NCBI GenBank assembly: GCA_905234985.1
Contig: CAJOJQ010000001.1
Span: forward strand, 158,192 to 222,191
Direction of reading: 5' to 3'
From: an uncultured Christensenellaceae bacterium
GTDB taxonomy: Bacteria; Bacillota; Clostridia; Christensenellales; Aristaeellaceae
DNA length: 64,000 bases
Below are positions 41,914-51,000 of this stretch, in pieces; the first letter of the stretch is position 1; each line of letters begins with the position of its first letter. Under the pieces are notes generated by a model. It saw nothing but the letters and a program-made list of their open reading frames with translations. It made no database searches and had not been told where the DNA came from. Made by a program: the position numbers and the translations under genes.

Positions 41914-41922
41914 ATTATAGCA
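41914..41922 (-). promoter_or_regulatory. Extended -10 promoter of the maf-mre operon
   Basis: On the minus strand TGCTATAAT, a consensus -10 with the extended TGN element. No good -35 is seen 17 bases upstream. Further upstream are two dyads, GGAAATTATATTTCC (42005-42019) and GGAAAATGTTCC, each followed by TGA, which could be operator sites. Confidence 0.55.
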
Positions 41923-42120
41923 TATTTCAAGGCCTCGCGTATAGACTATTTGAAACAATTCGCAACAATTTTGTAAAAATTTCAGGAACATTTTCCGTTG
42001 GTCAGGAAATATAATTTCCGTATATATGCATACAAAAAAACGCCTTCCTCCCCTGTATACAAAAGCAGAAGGATTGACCAATTAAAAAACCGAAATGAGA
42101 GTGCCTTTCTCGGAAGGGGC

Positions 42121-42161
42121 CTGGGGAAACCGCTCTTTGGGCAGCAAAGAGCGGTTATCCC
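42121..42161. repeat. GGGGGAAACCGCTC palindrome, copy 3
   Basis: Arms GGGGAAACCGCTCTTTG and CAAAGAGCGGTTATCCC, directly after the ddl stop codon. The flank CTTTCTCGGAAGGGGCCT matches copy 1. It may act as the 3' end of the ddl transcript. Confidence 0.75.
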
Positions 42162-42162
42162 A

Positions 42163-43377
42163 TTACAGCTTCAGCTTGCCGCCCGTTTTGCCGCCCTTGG
42201 CGCCGCCAAGCTGCACGCCGGAAAGGATGTCGGAGGAAAAGGCGAAGGTGTTGCGCTCCTTTTCCTTGTAGGCTTTCATGGCGCAGTCCACCATCTCGTC
42301 GATGAGTTTGCCGTAATTCAGGCCGGTTTCCTGCCAGAGGTAATAGGCCAGGGAGCCGGGGATGGTGTTGATCTCGGTGATGTAGTAATTGTCGCTGTGC
42401 CGATCCAGCATGTAGTCGATGCGCACCACGCCCTTGCAGTCCATGGCGTCGAACACGCGAAGGGACAGGTCTTGGAGCGCTTTGGTCAGTTCCTCCCCGA
42501 TGGGAGCGGGCACGATGCGCTTGAGGCTGGCCATGCCCTTGCTGCCGCCGCTGCCTGCCAAATATTTTTCTGAAAAATCCAGGAACGCCGCGCCGCTGTT
42601 GGGCATTTCCAGCACGGAGGCTTTCCGCTCCCCGTCGAAGCCCAGCACGGAGCAGTTGACCTCGATGGGTTTATCAAGCCCCTGTTCCACCAGCACCCGC
42701 CGGTCGTAGGAGAAAGCTAATTCCAGTGCTTCCTTGAGGCTCGCCCGGTCGTCCGCCCGGCTGACGCCGATGGAGGAACCGAGGCACGCGGGCTTCACGA
42801 ACACGGGGTAGGGGAGAGCCGCCTCCACCTCGTTCATGGCGGCCTCCGCGTCTTTTTCAAACTGGCTCCGGGTCAATGCGCAGTCCGGCAGAATGGGGAA
42901 GCCGCAGCCCCGGAAAAAGCGTTTCATGGTGATTTTGTCCATGCCCACGGCGGAGCCGGTGATGCCGGTGGAGGCGTAGGGCAGCCCCGCCAGCTCCAGC
43001 AGGCCCTGGAGGGAGCCGTCCTCCCCGTGGAGGCCGTGCATCACGGGAATGACCACGTCCAGCCGGGCAACTACTTCTTCCTTCCCGCCGCCGAACAGGC
43101 CCTTGGCGGGCGCGTAATGCAGCAGCGCTCCGGAACCGGCAGTCAGATCCAAATGCACGGGGATGACGCCCTTTTTGTACGGGTCGAAGGGGGTGTAGGT
43201 TTTGATGTCCATGAGCGGTTCACCCGTGAACCATTCCCCTTTCTGGCTGATGTACACGGGAATCACGTCGTATTTTTCCCGGTTCACGTTCCGCATCAGC
43301 TGCACCGCGCTGATAATGGCCACCTCGTGCTCACAGGTGCGGCTGCCGAAAATCACGCCCAACTGGATTTTAGACAT
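42163..43377 (-). CDS. ddl: D-alanine-D-alanine ligase
   Basis: A 404-residue ATP-grasp ligase: an N-terminal GVIFGSRTCEHEVAIISA, VIPVMHGLHGEDGSLQGLLEL, KPACLGSSIGVS, and the C-terminal ITEINTIPGSLAYYLW. It makes D-Ala-D-Ala for peptidoglycan. A C-terminal Gly/Lys-rich stretch (GGAKGGKTGGKLKL) is extra. GGAGG precedes the ATG. The upstream gene encodes the ligase that uses its product. Confidence 0.94.
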   Translation of the reverse strand: MSKIQLGVIFGSRTCEHEVAIISAVQLMRNVNREKYDVIPVYISQKGEWFTGEPLMDIKTYTPFDPYKKGVIPVHLDLTAGSGALLHYAPAKGLFGGGKEEVVARLDVVIPVMHGLHGEDGSLQGLLELAGLPYASTGITGSAVGMDKITMKRFFRGCGFPILPDCALTRSQFEKDAEAAMNEVEAALPYPVFVKPACLGSSIGVSRADDRASLKEALELAFSYDRRVLVEQGLDKPIEVNCSVLGFDGERKASVLEMPNSGAAFLDFSEKYLAGSGGSKGMASLKRIVPAPIGEELTKALQDLSLRVFDAMDCKGVVRIDYMLDRHSDNYYITEINTIPGSLAYYLWQETGLNYGKLIDEMVDCAMKAYKEKERNTFAFSSDILSGVQLGGAKGGKTGGKLKL

Positions 43378-43413
43378 TGCTTTCGATCCTCCGATCGTCG
43401 TTTTTCAGGAAGG

Positions 43414-43510
43414 AAAAGTGGAGAGTGGAAAGTGAAAAGTGAAAACCAATATAGTTTTTCATTTTTATCAAAACGCTAACTAAATCTTCACTTTCCACTT
43501 TTCACTTTTT
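43414..43510. repeat. Heptad-repeat hairpin element (murF/ddl gap)
   Basis: The left arm (43414-43445) has GTGGAAA/GTGAAAA-type units; the right arm (43487-43510) is TTCACTTTCCACTTTTCACT. The right arm merges with the murF stop codon. Confidence 0.8.
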
Positions 43511-45206
43511 ATGCCTCGTTATAATGGTCTGGCAGGTCGTTTTCGTACATGACCACGTCGCCGGGCTTGATGATGCCGTTGACGATTTGTATTGCTTCAT
43601 CCAAATTGGCCGCAACATGAATGTTTTCCGCCGGGAAGCCCTGTTCTTTCAGGCCCTTTTGGATGGGTTCGGTGTGGCGTTTGCCCACCAGCACGGCCAC
43701 GTCCACGGCGGAGGCCATAGCCTTACCGAATTCCTCGTTGTATTTTGCTTCCTCCGCGCCTAATTCCACCATGCCGGGGGTGACGATGACCCGCCGTCCG
43801 GGGAAAGAGGCCAGCACCTGCAGCGCCCGCTTGCTGGAACTGGGGTTGGTGTTGAACGCGTCGTCGATCACCGTGACCCCGCCGGGGGTTTTCAGCAATT
43901 GCAGGCGATGCTCCACCGGCTTGCATTGCAGGATGCCCCGCTTGATCTGCTCCTTATTCAGGCCCAAATGCTTCGCCACGGCGGCGGCCATCAAGATATT
44001 GCTGATGTTGTGTTCGCCTAACAGCACGGTGGTGCATGCAAAGGGTTCCCGGTCCTTCAAATGCAGGGTGAAATGGCTGCCCTGGGGGGATACGGAAACG
44101 TCTGTGGCCCAGGCTTCGGAGCCTTCCCGCCCCACCAGCATTTTGGGCTTTTGGGTCTTTTCGTAGAGCTTGGTGACGATGGCGTCGTCGTGCAGGAAAA
44201 CGCCTAAACCGTCCTGAGGCAGCGCGTCGATCAGCTCATACTTGGTTTTTTCGATGCGCTCAATGGTCTTGAAGGTGTCTAAATGCTGAGGCCCCACGGC
44301 GGTCAAAATGCCGATGGTGGGATGCACCAGCCGGGACAGCTCCTTGATTTCCCCCACGTGCCGGGCGCCCATTTCTCCGATAAAGATTTGATGGGAGGGG
44401 GTCAGCCGCTCCCGGATGATGCGGGTCACGCCCATGGGGGTATTGAAGGAAGCGGGGGTCGCCAGTACGTTATATTTCTGCGACAGGATTTCCGCTAAAA
44501 TGAACTTGGTGGAGGTTTTGCCGTAGCTGCCCGTGATGCCGATGCGGATGAGGCGGGGATTTTCCAGCAGCTTCTTTTCCGCGTCCTTAAAATACAGGTG
44601 GAAAATCAGACGCTCGATGGGCAGGGCCAGGAGACCGGCCAGGGCCACGATGAGAGGAAGGAGCAGGGCAAGCAAGATTGCGCATGTGCCGGGGATAACA
44701 AAGAAAATGCCGATCTTTGTTTGAAGCAGAACCAGCCAGACAAGAACATGAAGAAGGAGCAGCACCAGAGCAAAAATCACGTAGAACCGCTTCATTCGGG
44801 CGGTTATCGCAAACTTTTTCTTTTCCGCTTTTTTCATGCTGTGCTTTCGGTAAAAATATCCGATCAGCACACTCAATACCGCGTATACGAATGAAACCGC
44901 CACATAAAGCCAGACATTGTCATTCGTGATATAATAGCCTTCGAGTTTCGTTCCGCAGACAGAGTAGAAAACAAAAAAAGCAACGAGACAATCCGCGAAA
45001 TAGAGCGCCGCCAAATATACGCAGTAGGTCAGCGCGTCCTGCCGGCGAAGGGTTTTGAAATACCCCTGAAACTGATAGCTTTCCAATTGATAATAATGCA
45101 CCAGTCGACGGGCCGCCAGCAGCAGGCTGACGGCGTCGGCCAAAATGGGCAACGCCACCAATAATATCAGGGGAAATGCATTGACATGGGGAATCATTGA
45201 ACTCAT
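43509..45206 (-). CDS. murF: MurF-like ligase with N-terminal membrane domain
   Basis: A 565-residue protein. Residues 1-200 contain about five membrane helices (11-32, 61-83, 98-119, 140-161, 166-195). The rest is a Mur ligase: the ATP loop GSYGKTST at 226-233, FNTPMGVTR, GEMGARHVGEI, HDDAIV, and a C-terminal domain with VIDDAFNTNPSSSKRAL. MurF adds D-Ala-D-Ala to UDP-MurNAc-tripeptide and is normally soluble; here the ligase is tethered to the membrane. The pairing with ddl supports the MurF assignment, though MurE- or MurT-like substrates cannot be excluded. AGAGAGG precedes the ATG. Confidence 0.85.
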   Translation of the reverse strand: MSSMIPHVNAFPLILLVALPILADAVSLLLAARRLVHYYQLESYQFQGYFKTLRRQDALTYCVYLAALYFADCLVAFFVFYSVCGTKLEGYYITNDNVWLYVAVSFVYAVLSVLIGYFYRKHSMKKAEKKKFAITARMKRFYVIFALVLLLLHVLVWLVLLQTKIGIFFVIPGTCAILLALLLPLIVALAGLLALPIERLIFHLYFKDAEKKLLENPRLIRIGITGSYGKTSTKFILAEILSQKYNVLATPASFNTPMGVTRIIRERLTPSHQIFIGEMGARHVGEIKELSRLVHPTIGILTAVGPQHLDTFKTIERIEKTKYELIDALPQDGLGVFLHDDAIVTKLYEKTQKPKMLVGREGSEAWATDVSVSPQGSHFTLHLKDREPFACTTVLLGEHNISNILMAAAVAKHLGLNKEQIKRGILQCKPVEHRLQLLKTPGGVTVIDDAFNTNPSSSKRALQVLASFPGRRVIVTPGMVELGAEEAKYNEEFGKAMASAVDVAVLVGKRHTEPIQKGLKEQGFPAENIHVAANLDEAIQIVNGIIKPGDVVMYENDLPDHYNEA

Positions 45207-45298
45207 TGCTGCCTCTCTTTTTGCTGGTATGAATAGGGGAGAGCAAGAAACATAACCAGCCCTTTATATCTTTCTCGGATGGGGCCTGGCCTCGTCCC

Positions 45299-46069
45299 TT
45301 ACGTCAAAAATGCCCGAACAACCGTCACGAACCGGGGCCATTGCCGGAGATAGGCGAAATGATCGTCGTTTTCAAAGATCACCAGCCCCGCGTCCCTGAT
45401 TTCCTGCTCCATGGCCTGCCCCATCCACAGGGGGGTGTCTTGATCCTTTTCGCCCCAAATCAGCAGGGTAGACGCCTGGATTTTCGGCAGCAGGGGCCTA
45501 AGGTCCTCCGAAATCACCTTCACGAAGGTTTTTTTCATTTCGTCGTCTAAGGCGTTGTAATCGGCGGAACCGTACTTTTCCTGCAAGGCTTTCAGGCTCT
45601 TTTGGGCCAAGCCGCCTACCAGGGGCAGCTTGGTCAAGCCCATGAGGGATTTTTTCTTTTTCTGGTATTCCTCGCTGCGCTTTTTCTGTTCCTCGGTCTG
45701 GGGTTTTTTGATGCCCGCGCAGCCGGTGAGTACCAGCCGATTCACCAACTGCGGCTCATTGGCCGCCAGCCACAGGGCCACCCGGCCCCCAAAGGAATGG
45801 GCGATGATGTCACAGGGAGCGATGCCCAACTGCCCCATTAAATCTTTTGTGCAGGCCGCGAATTTCGCCACCCCCCAGGGTTCCGGGGGCCTGCCCGATT
45901 CCCCGTGGGCGGGAAAGTCGATCACCGTCACCCGGTAATCCTTTTCTAAATCCTGGGCGATCTGCGCAAAATGCTTCGTGGAGCAGCCCCAGCCGTGCAA
46001 CAGCAGCACGTTTTTCCCCGCGCCGCTTTGCTCATAATACACCTTGACGCCGTTGGCGGTTAAAAACAT
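45299..46069 (-). CDS. Alpha/beta hydrolase
   Basis: A 256-residue alpha/beta hydrolase. It has the oxyanion segment HGWGCST, nucleophile Ser in AHSFGG, acid Asp in WGEKDQDTP and His in NDDHFAY. A lysine-rich cap lies in the middle (EEQKKRSEEYQKKKKS). The substrate is unknown. ATG 46069 has AGGAGG 5 bases upstream; the frame extends upstream into a repeat that is not coding. Confidence 0.9.
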   Translation of the reverse strand: MFLTANGVKVYYEQSGAGKNVLLLHGWGCSTKHFAQIAQDLEKDYRVTVIDFPAHGESGRPPEPWGVAKFAACTKDLMGQLGIAPCDIIAHSFGGRVALWLAANEPQLVNRLVLTGCAGIKKPQTEEQKKRSEEYQKKKKSLMGLTKLPLVGGLAQKSLKALQEKYGSADYNALDDEMKKTFVKVISEDLRPLLPKIQASTLLIWGEKDQDTPLWMGQAMEQEIRDAGLVIFENDDHFAYLRQWPRFVTVVRAFLT

Positions 46070-46086
46070 GGGGTCCTCCTTCTCTT

Positions 46087-46174
46087 GTAGGGGCGGATAA
46101 TATCCGCCCGAATGCCGCATGATGAAGCGGCGTTTATGATTTCAGTGACCCGGGCGGATGATATCCGCCCCTAC
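46087..46174. repeat. Inverted repeat with self-palindromic arms (GGGCGGATA type)
   Basis: Two 24-base arms (46087-46110 and 46151-46174) are inverted copies differing at one position; each arm is itself a palindrome (GGGCGGATAATATCCGCCC). The centre has GAATGCCGC...GCGGCGTTT. It lies between the hydrolase and GNAT genes and resembles a REP-type element. Confidence 0.8.
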
Positions 46175-46192
46175 CGGATTATTGTATGCCGG

Positions 46193-46660
46193 TCATTTTG
46201 CTTCCATACGCCAGATATACCGGCACTTCTGCCTTGCACCGGCGCAAAGCGTCCTTTGCTCCGGCGGCACGTCGGCAATGCGCTCCAGCACGCAGCCCAA
46301 GTTTTCGCAGGTCTTCCGGGACGCCACGTTTTCCACGTTGGCGGTGATGACCACGCTGCCGAGATGCAGCCTTTGCATCAGCGGCAGCAGCAGCCTGCAC
46401 GCCCGCGCCGCGTACCCGTGCCCCCGGTGCTTTTCCTCCACCCGGTAGCCGATGTGCCCCAAGTAATACAGCCCCGGGCTTTCGCCTAACCGCAAACTCA
46501 CATACCCCACGTAATCCCGCGTTTTCGCCCGGAAAATGGAGAAGGTGTACCCGTCCTCAATGCCGCAGGAATCGTCCCGCACGTCCTCATTGGTCAGCAC
46601 CAAATCCAGCACGCCGTCGGAAAACGTGGACTTGCGCGTAAACAGCCGCAGCATTCTCAT
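46193..46660 (-). CDS. GNAT-family acetyltransferase (RimJ/RimL-like)
   Basis: A 155-residue GNAT of the RimJ/RimL type: VGYVSLRLG, LGHIGYRVEEKHRGHGYAARACRLLLPL (acetyl-CoA loop), and TANVENVASRKTCENLGCVLE. The substrate may be a ribosomal protein N-terminus or a small molecule. ATG 46660 is 6 bases after GAGGTG. Confidence 0.9.
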   Translation of the reverse strand: MRMLRLFTRKSTFSDGVLDLVLTNEDVRDDSCGIEDGYTFSIFRAKTRDYVGYVSLRLGESPGLYYLGHIGYRVEEKHRGHGYAARACRLLLPLMQRLHLGSVVITANVENVASRKTCENLGCVLERIADVPPEQRTLCAGARQKCRYIWRMEAK

Positions 46661-46690
46661 GGGGTTCACCTCGGGGTAACGGATTTAATA

Positions 46691-46976
46691 CTGGGGGAAA
46701 CCATTCTTTGGAGGCCAAAGAATGGTTTCCCCCAGACCCCCCTCCAAGAAAGCCATAAAGGAAATTCTTCGTTTGGCAACCAATACCATTCGTTATCAAA
46801 CAGAGCTTGATGATTATATTTTTATTATAGGTGGTTTTCGGAGGGGGTCTGGGGGAACCGCTTAATAGCAATACGGCTTTAGACGTATTGCGCGATACCA
46901 TACAAGCATCTTAGAACCACAGCGCGGGCAAGCGAAGCGTAGGCCGTGCGATGCAATTCAAAAGCGGTTCCCCCAG
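46691..46976. repeat. Palindrome copies 4 and 5, one long, in the GNAT/ftsY gap
   Basis: Copy 4 (46691-46735) has the usual form with GGGGGAAACCATTCTTTG arms. Copy 5 (46849-46976) has ends CTGGGGGAACCGCTT and AAGCGGTTCCCCCAG but an insert of about 100 bases with an inner hairpin (GCAATACG/CGTATTGC). Between them AGACCCCCCTCC and GGAGGGGGTCT face each other. No coding capacity is seen in this 318-base gap. Confidence 0.75.
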
Positions 46977-46987
46977 TATTACCCATC

Positions 46988-47893
46988 TTACGCCTCCCCG
47001 AACAGAGCGTTGACAAATTCCTTGGCTTCAAAGGCCTGCAAATCGTCGATGCCTTCGCCCACGCCGATGTACCACACGGGGATGTTCAGCTCCTTGCGGA
47101 TGGCGATGGCGACGCCGCCCTTGGCTGTGCCGTCCAGCTTGGTCAGCACGATGCCGTTGATCTCTGCGGCTTCCTTGAACTGCTTGGCCTGCTGGATGCC
47201 GTTCTGACCGGTGGTAGCGTCCAGCACCAGCATGCAGCGCATTTCGGCCTCGGGGTATTCCCGGTCGATGATGCGGCGCATTTTGCCCAGCTCGTCCATC
47301 AGGTTCTTTTTGTTATGCAGGCGGCCCGCCGTGTCCACGATCAGCAGGTCGGTTTTCCTTGCCTTGGCGCTCTGCACCGCGTCGTACACCACGGCGGCGG
47401 GGTCGCCGCCCTCCCGGCCCCGGATGATGGGCACTTTTGCGCGGTCGGCCCAGATGGCCAGCTGCTCGTCGGCGGCGGCGCGGAAGGTGTCGGCGGCGGC
47501 TAACATGACGCTGCGGCCAATTTCCTGAAAGCGCAGGGCCAGCTTTCCGATGGTGGTGGTTTTGCCCACGCCGTTCACGCCCACCACGAACATCACCATG
47601 GGCCAGCGCAGATTGGGCCGGGGGATGTTCATTTCCTCCACCAGAATCTGCTTGAAGATTTCCTTGGCCTTGTCCGCGTCCTTGAGCTTCTGTTCGCTGA
47701 CGCGGGCTTTCAGTTTGTCCATGATGTCCGTGGTGGCGGCCATGCCCACGTCGGCCAGAATGAGAATATCGGTGAGCTCTTCATAGAAATCATCGTCGAT
47801 CACCCGCGTATTCTTGACCAGCTCGTCCACCTTGTCGGTCAGTTCGCCCCGGGTCTTGAACAAGCCCTGCTTTAAACGCTGAAAGAAACCCAT
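46988..47893 (-). CDS. ftsY: Signal recognition particle receptor FtsY
   Basis: A 301-residue SRP GTPase with a helical N domain and the G domain: GVNGVGKTTTIGK (105-117), DTFRAAADEQL, DTAGRLHNKKNLMDEL and TKLDGTAKGG. It lacks the long acidic A region of Escherichia FtsY, as usual in Firmicutes. It docks ribosome-SRP complexes at the membrane. AGGAGG precedes the ATG. It is separated from smc by a heptad hairpin. Confidence 0.97.
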   Translation of the reverse strand: MGFFQRLKQGLFKTRGELTDKVDELVKNTRVIDDDFYEELTDILILADVGMAATTDIMDKLKARVSEQKLKDADKAKEIFKQILVEEMNIPRPNLRWPMVMFVVGVNGVGKTTTIGKLALRFQEIGRSVMLAAADTFRAAADEQLAIWADRAKVPIIRGREGGDPAAVVYDAVQSAKARKTDLLIVDTAGRLHNKKNLMDELGKMRRIIDREYPEAEMRCMLVLDATTGQNGIQQAKQFKEAAEINGIVLTKLDGTAKGGVAIAIRKELNIPVWYIGVGEGIDDLQAFEAKEFVNALFGEA

Positions 47894-47927
47894 TGTTTTT
47901 CCTCCTTACAGTCGGTAAACCAGATTT

Positions 47928-48031
47928 CAGAGTTGAGAGTTCAGAGTTCAGATTTGTATAGTTGATGTTAGTATCCAGGATAAACAGACTTTATCATCTG
48001 AACTCTCAACTCTGAACTCTGCACACTCTCT
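47928..48031. repeat. Heptad-repeat hairpin element (smc/ftsY gap)
   Basis: Arms of CAGAGTT/GAGAGTT-type units (47928-47955) and AACTCTG/AACTCTC-type units (47995-48031). The centre includes GATTTGTATAGTTGATG and TTATCATCTGAAC, similar to the copies at 18.4 and 28.9 kb. It ends 5 bases from the smc stop codon. Confidence 0.85.
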
Positions 48032-48035
48032 CCTG

Positions 48036-51000
48036 TTATTCATAGTCTTGCAAATTCACCGAAACCATCCCCGAAACGCCCTTTTCCTGCATGGCCACGC
48101 CGTACAGCGCGTCGCACCTTTCCATGGTGCCCTTGCGGTGGGTGACCACCACGAACTGGGTCGTTTGGGCATATTCGCACAGGTAATCGGCGAAATAGCC
48201 GATGTTCGCCTCGTCCAGGGCCGCTTCGATTTCGTCCAAAATACAGAAGGGCGTGGGCTTTAATTTCAGCATGGCGAACAGGATGGCGATGGCGGTGAGC
48301 GCCCGCTCGCCGCCGGACAGCAGGCTCAATAATTGCAGCTTCTTTCCGGGGGGCTGGGCGATGATCTCGATGCCACAGTTCAGAGCGTCGTCCGGGTCGG
48401 TGAGCTTTAATTCCGCGTACCCGCCGCCGAACAGCCGGGCGAAGGTTTCCTTGAAATACACGCCTAACTTGTCAAACTCGGCCACAAATTGCTTTTCCAT
48501 CTGGGAAAGCAGCCGGGTAATGAGGGTTTGCAGATCGTTTTCCGCCCGGGTCAAATCCTGCTGCTGGGCGGTCATATCGTCGAAGCGCTCCTTGGTGGCG
48601 GCGTATTCCTCGATGGCCCCCACGTTCACGTGGCCCATTTCCCGGATGCGGCCCCGCAGGCCCGCCGCCTCTTTTTCGCTGCCGGAGAGGTCGAAAGGCC
48701 CTTCGCAGCGCAGTTCTTCGGCCATGGCGTAGGTGAGATCGTAGGTGTTGAAAATGTGGTCGGTCATCACCTTTAAGTCGTTTTCCGCCCGGTCGTGGCT
48801 CAATTCGGTGCGGTGCAGCTTCATGCTGTCCTCGTCGTAAGCCTTGTGGATTTCCTCGCTTTGCCGCACGGATTCCCGTTCCTTGGCGGCCAATTCCTGA
48901 CGGCGGGCGTCCAGGGCGTCGGCCTGGGCCTTTTCCTGTTCCGTCAGCGCTTCCTGGGCGCGGCAGGCTTCCTCCTGGGCCTTCAGCGCTTCCTCCGCTT
49001 CCCGCAGTTGGGCTTCCCGGCTGTCATGCTCTCGGCGCAATTGCTCCAAAGCGCTTGCCAACTGGGCGTTTTCCTGATCCCGCCGGGCCTTATCCCGTTT
49101 CAAGGTATCCAAAGCGTAGGTAAGCTCGGCGTATTGCAGGCGCATTTTGGTGACCAAATCCCGCTGGGCGTCGGCCTGCTCCCGGGCGGACAGCAGGGCC
49201 TTTTGCAGGGCCTCCGTTTTCTGGTCCATGGCTTCCCGGTCGATGGTTTCGTTCTGGGCCAGGGTTTGGACCTGGGCAAGGTCACGCTGGATTTCTTCGA
49301 TGCTTTCGTTGAGCTGATCCCGGGCGGCCCGGGTGCGCTCCAACTGCTGGGAAGCGGCGGTCAGTTCCGCCTTGGCGTTGAACACCCGCTCCTGTTCCCG
49401 GGCGGAGGCGATTTCCTCCTGATGCACCCGCTCCATGGCTTCGTTGCGCAGGCGCTTGAGTTCCTCGCGCCGGCCCTGCATGGACGTCAATTGCTCCCGC
49501 AGCGTCCGCAGCTCCTTTTGCTCCGCGGCCAGAGCTTCCCGCATTTCCTTGATTTCGCGCTCCCGGCCCAGCAGGCTCACAGCGCTTTTCTGGGCCGTGC
49601 CGCCGGTCATGGAGCCGCCGGAGTGCATCACGTCGCCGGACAGGGTCACCAAACGGAAGGCGTGACGGCCCGCCCGCATGATGGGAATGCCGCTGTCCAG
49701 ATCCTCCGCGATGACAGTGCGGCCCAGCAGATTTTCCATGATGCCCCGGTATTCCGGCGCGTAGGAAATCAGCTCGCTGGCTACGCCCAAGCACCCCGGC
49801 ATGGAAAGTAGGCGGCGTTCCTCATTGGTAAGTACCCGGCTTTTGACGCTGGTCATGGGCAGGAAAGTGGCCCTGCCCAAACGGTTATTGCGCAGATAGT
49901 CGATCATCCGCTTGGCGGCTTCCTCGTCCTCGGTGACGATGTTTTGCAGCGCGCCGCCTAACACCATGTCAATGGCGGTTTCCAAATCCTTGGGCACCTG
50001 CATGAGCCGCGCCACCACGCCCCGAACGGAGGAATCCTCCTGGGCGAAGGAAAGGGCCTTGCGCACGGACTGGCTGTAGCCCTCCATTTCCCGGCTCATT
50101 TCCTCCAGGAGACGAAGACGGCTCCAGTCTCCCTGGCATTTGGCGTTCAGGCTCTGCGCCCGTTCCGCCTTTTCCTGGGTTTCCTGGGTGAGGGCGCGCA
50201 GGTTGGCTTCCGTTTGCACGGCGTCGTTTTTGAACTGCTCCAGCCCCTCGTCCACCTGCCTGGCCGATTGCTCGGCAGCGCGGAGAGTGGCGGTCAAGGC
50301 CTGCTGCTTTTCCCCGCCCTCCCTGATGCTCGTTTCGATTTCGGTCAGGCGGTTTTTCATCTGGGCGGCGATGGCCTGCTGCCGCGCCTGCTGGTTCCGG
50401 GCGTCGGACAGGCGGTTCATGGCGGTCAGGATGTCCGCCTTATGCCGATCCAAAATATCTTCCTTCTGCTGTACGTCCTGGAGGTACCGATCCAGCTTTT
50501 GCTGCTCTCCGGTCAATTCGTCCTGGGCCTTTTGCAGCGCTTCGCCGCTTTTCTGGGTGTCCGCTTCGCCCTGATCGAACAGGGCTTTCAGTTCCTCCTG
50601 CCTGCGCAGGGCGTCCCTGATTTCCCCGGCCACCCGCGCCAAATTTTCCTTGCCGGATTCGATCTGGTGGGCGGTGCGATCCCGTTGGGACTGCATTTCG
50701 TGCAGGGTATCGCCCGCCGCTAAGTGGCGCTGGCGGGCCTGCGCCAATTCCTGCTCCAGCAGAGCGGCGGCTTCCTCTAACTTTTCCCGGTCGGCGGCGT
50801 TTTCGTTGAGCCGCGCCTCATGGTGCAGCAGCACATCCTTGAGGCCCTCGATTGTCTTATCCAGGGCAGCGATGCGATCCTTCACCTTGTCGTGGCGGAT
50901 CAGGAAAATGTTGATTTCCAGGTGCTTTAAGCGCTCCGCCAGTTCCAAGTATTCCTTGGCGACGGCGGCCTGCTGTTCCAGCGGCTCCACCCGGGAGGAA

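Noticed and set aside
41899..42120. A small gene in the ddl/maf gap
   Set aside because: No open frame with a ribosome site; the region is AT-rich and carries dyads and promoter-like sequence only.
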